DNA from: Aquilutibacter rugosus
GTDB lineage: Bacteria > Pseudomonadota > Gammaproteobacteria > Xanthomonadales > Xanthomonadaceae
NCBI RefSeq assembly: GCF_036541335.1
Contig: NZ_JAZHBO010000001.1
Span: forward strand, 930,001-994,000
Direction: 5' to 3'
DNA length: 64,000 nt
The notes beneath the pieces were generated by a model. It worked only from the letters and a program-made list of their open reading frames with translations, ran no database searches and was not told the DNA's origin. Positions 62,118-64,000 of this stretch are shown piece by piece. Numbering within the stretch: the stretch's first letter is position 1; every line of letters starts with the position of its first letter. A program made the position numbers and the translations under genes.

Positions 62118-63590
62118 ATGAGCACTCCGCTGACCAACCGCCGTACCAAGATTCTCGCCACACTCGGTCCTGCGACCGATGACCCCGCCGTGCTCGATGC
62201 CATTTTGGCCGCTGGTGTCGATGTCGTGCGCCTGAATTTCTCCCACGGTGATCCGTCGGCGCAGGTGGCTCGTGCCGAGGCCGTCCGTGCGGCGGCCGCC
62301 AAGGTCGGGCGCGAAGTCGGCATCCTATGCGATCTGCCCGGCCCCAAGATCCGCATCGAACGTTTTGCTCTGGGCAAAGTGGCGCTGCGGGCGGGGGAGC
62401 CGTTCCGCCTGATTGCGCGTGATGATGCGCCGGCGGGAGATGAACAGCAAGTCGGTGTGAGCTACCTCGATCTGCCGGGCGACGTGAAAACCGGCGATTT
62501 GCTGTTGCTGGATGACGGCATGATGCAGCTGCGGGTGACGCAGATCGAAGGCGATGTCATCCATACGATTGTGCAGAACGATGGCTATCTGAGTGACCGT
62601 AAAGGGCTCAATAAGTTGGGCGGTGGCTTGTCGCTGGGCGCGCTGACCGAGCGCGACAAGGAGCTGATCGCGGTAGCTGCGGAACTGAAGGCGGACTTTA
62701 TTGCCGTCTCGTTCTGCCGCAATGCCGAGGACATGAACGAGGCGCGCCGCGTCGCACAATCACACGGTAGCGATGCCCACCTGGTCGCCAAGATTGAGCG
62801 GGCCGAAGCGATCGAAAATCTGCACGAGATCGTGGCGGCCTCCGATGTGGTGATGGTGGCCCGCGGGGATCTCGGTGTGGAAATTGGCGATGCCGAATTG
62901 CCCGGCCTGCAGAAAAAGATCATCCGCGCGTCGTTGGAGCAGGATCGAGTGGTGATTACAGCCACACAAATGCTGCAGTCCATGGTCGAAAGCCCGATTC
63001 CGACGCGTGCCGAAGTGCTGGACGTGGCCAATGCCGTGATTGACGGCACCGATGCCGTGATGCTCTCGCAGGAGACGGCGGCCGGCTCGTTCCCGGTCAA
63101 GGCGGTCGAGGCGATGGCTCGCATCTGTCTGGGTGCCGAACGACAGTTTGACCACGACACCGATTTTGAAAAAGCGCCGCGCAACTTGCAGCGCTCCGAT
63201 CAGGCCATCGCCATGGCGGCCATGTTCCTGAGCGAGCACATGCAGGTGCGTGCCATTGTCGCCATGACGGATACCGGAGGCACGGCTCGATTCCTGTCGC
63301 GATTCCGCTCCCCGGCGCAGATTTATGCAATGTCGGGCTTTGCCTCGGCGCGGCGACGCATGGCCCTGATGCGCGATGTGAATCCGGTTGCCTTTGAGTA
63401 TCGCGGCATCTCGGCGCGTGAGGCGACCCGCTTTGCTACTCGTCAACTGTTCGAGGCCGGTTTGCTCAATGTCGGCGACCACGTCATCGTCACCAATGGC
63501 GATGAGATGGATCGCCGAGGCGGCACCAATACCCTGCGTCTGCTGCAGGTCGGCGTCAACGGGCAGGCAGTAGGCCTGGCTAGCCTGTAA
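62118..63590 (+). CDS. pyk: Pyruvate kinase
   Basis: This ~490-residue enzyme converts phosphoenolpyruvate to pyruvate with ATP formation. It has RRTKILATLGPATD, RLNFSHGD, the PROSITE-type VAKIERAEAIENL and MVARGDLGVEIGD. The C-terminal domain (residues about 350-490) is complete, ending VNGQAVGLASL. ATG 62118 is used; ATG 62109 three codons earlier is equally possible, and neither has a clear ribosome site. Confidence 0.96.
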   Translation: MSTPLTNRRTKILATLGPATDDPAVLDAILAAGVDVVRLNFSHGDPSAQVARAEAVRAAAAKVGREVGILCDLPGPKIRIERFALGKVALRAGEPFRLIARDDAPAGDEQQVGVSYLDLPGDVKTGDLLLLDDGMMQLRVTQIEGDVIHTIVQNDGYLSDRKGLNKLGGGLSLGALTERDKELIAVAAELKADFIAVSFCRNAEDMNEARRVAQSHGSDAHLVAKIERAEAIENLHEIVAASDVVMVARGDLGVEIGDAELPGLQKKIIRASLEQDRVVITATQMLQSMVESPIPTRAEVLDVANAVIDGTDAVMLSQETAAGSFPVKAVEAMARICLGAERQFDHDTDFEKAPRNLQRSDQAIAMAAMFLSEHMQVRAIVAMTDTGGTARFLSRFRSPAQIYAMSGFASARRRMALMRDVNPVAFEYRGISAREATRFATRQLFEAGLLNVGDHVIVTNGDEMDRRGGTNTLRLLQVGVNGQAVGLASL

Positions 63591-63700
63591 TCGGCACGAT
63601 GGCACCTCCCGCTGCAGCCGTAGTGCGTGGCTGAGGGGCTGAATTCCTCTCAATCATCCGAAAGTCGTCCGGGAAACTCCCTTTGCATTGGTATGCAGGG

Positions 63701-63706
63701 TATAAT
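63701..63706 (+). promoter_or_regulatory. -10 element of the aldolase gene
   Basis: A perfect TATAAT lies 35 bases before the aldolase ATG. No good -35 is seen at 17 bases, though TTGCAT occurs at 12 bases. Confidence 0.5.
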
Positions 63707-63741
63707 TTCGCAGCCAATTTCGCCCAGATTTGAGGATTTTC

Positions 63742-64000
63742 ATGAGCATCGAAACGCTAGCCGAAATCGCACTGGCCATGGTCGCCCCCGGTAAGGGCAT
63801 CATCGCCATTGACGAGTCCAACGCCACCATTAAAAAGCGCTTCGACGGCGTCGGTGTCGAATGCACCGAGGAAAATCGCCGCGCCTACCGCGAAATGCTG
63901 CTGACCACGCCGAACCTGAATCAGCACGTCTCCGGCGCGATCCTGTTTGATGAAACCATTCGCCAATCCACCAAGGACGGCGTGCCCTTCACCAAGATCA
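63742..64000 (+). CDS. Class I fructose-bisphosphate aldolase (3' truncated by the window)
   Basis: The first 86 codons are present. The sequence APGKGIIAIDESNATIKKRF, the later REMLLTTPNL and the GAILFDETIRQ segment are typical of the class I (Schiff-base) aldolase type similar to eukaryotic enzymes. The catalytic lysine lies beyond the window. GAGGA is 6 bases before the ATG. It follows pyk, completing the glycolytic cluster. Confidence 0.93.
   Translation, partial: MSIETLAEIALAMVAPGKGIIAIDESNATIKKRFDGVGVECTEENRRAYREMLLTTPNLNQHVSGAILFDETIRQSTKDGVPFTKI

Overview
The window is a 64 kb draft-assembly segment (one run of 96 Ns) that looks like a chromosome of a Xanthomonadales/Lysobacterales-type gammaproteobacterium. 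The main support is the mrcA/pilM divergence, the moxR-DUF58-DUF4381-VWA-VWA/TPR run, a Xanthomonas-style PepQ, type B ribosomal protein L31 and the rpoZ-spoT-ridA-recG order. Most genes are core housekeeping genes. The accessory material is concentrated in the first 24 kb.

Layout. Positions 1-6480 hold an exopolysaccharide-modification cluster: an MBOAT acyltransferase (AlgI type), two AlgX/AlgJ-type SGNH proteins, an AlgF-like protein and a large secreted protein that resembles a degenerate polysaccharide deacetylase. An ammonium transporter (6545-7771) and a CAU-anticodon tRNA, probably Ile2 (7909-7984), follow. Directly after the tRNA lies a compositionally distinct block (about 8.4-22.0 kb). 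Its three genes are a ~3,000-residue surface protein built of DUF11 and SdrD-type repeats and interrupted by the assembly gap, a 1,136-residue Ig-plus-beta-barrel outer-membrane protein, and an OmpA-domain protein. A low-GC stretch (22.0-23.5 kb) carries an orphan gene and a frameshifted secreted protein.

From 23.5 to 44.6 kb come YjdM, an alcohol/aldehyde dehydrogenase pair, PepQ, HemW-RdgB-RNase PH, YicC-Gmk, RpoZ, SpoT, RidA, RecG, a nucleoside hydrolase, L31B, citrate synthase, ChrA, a conserved hypothetical and PBP1a. From 44.7 to 48.5 kb is a compact pilus/competence operon with four genes instead of five, because PilO and PilP are fused and the secretin is short. From 48.6 to 54.0 kb is a MoxR/Bat-type operon ending in what looks like a BatD remnant. 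From 54.1 kb to the end, central carbon genes (tkt, gap, pgk, pyk, class I fba) alternate with a periplasmic phosphatase, an S1/P1 nuclease, Tpx, a GFA protein, a truncated haemoglobin and a small secreted protein.

The best candidate for an undescribed system is the 8.4-22.0 kb three-gene surface module. Secondary points of interest are the PilO-PilP fusion with a HofQ/ComE-length secretin, a 12-codon reading frame bridging the GFA and haemoglobin genes, and the acetylation cluster with its unusual deacetylase-like protein. All identifications come from reading the sequence; no database search was run.
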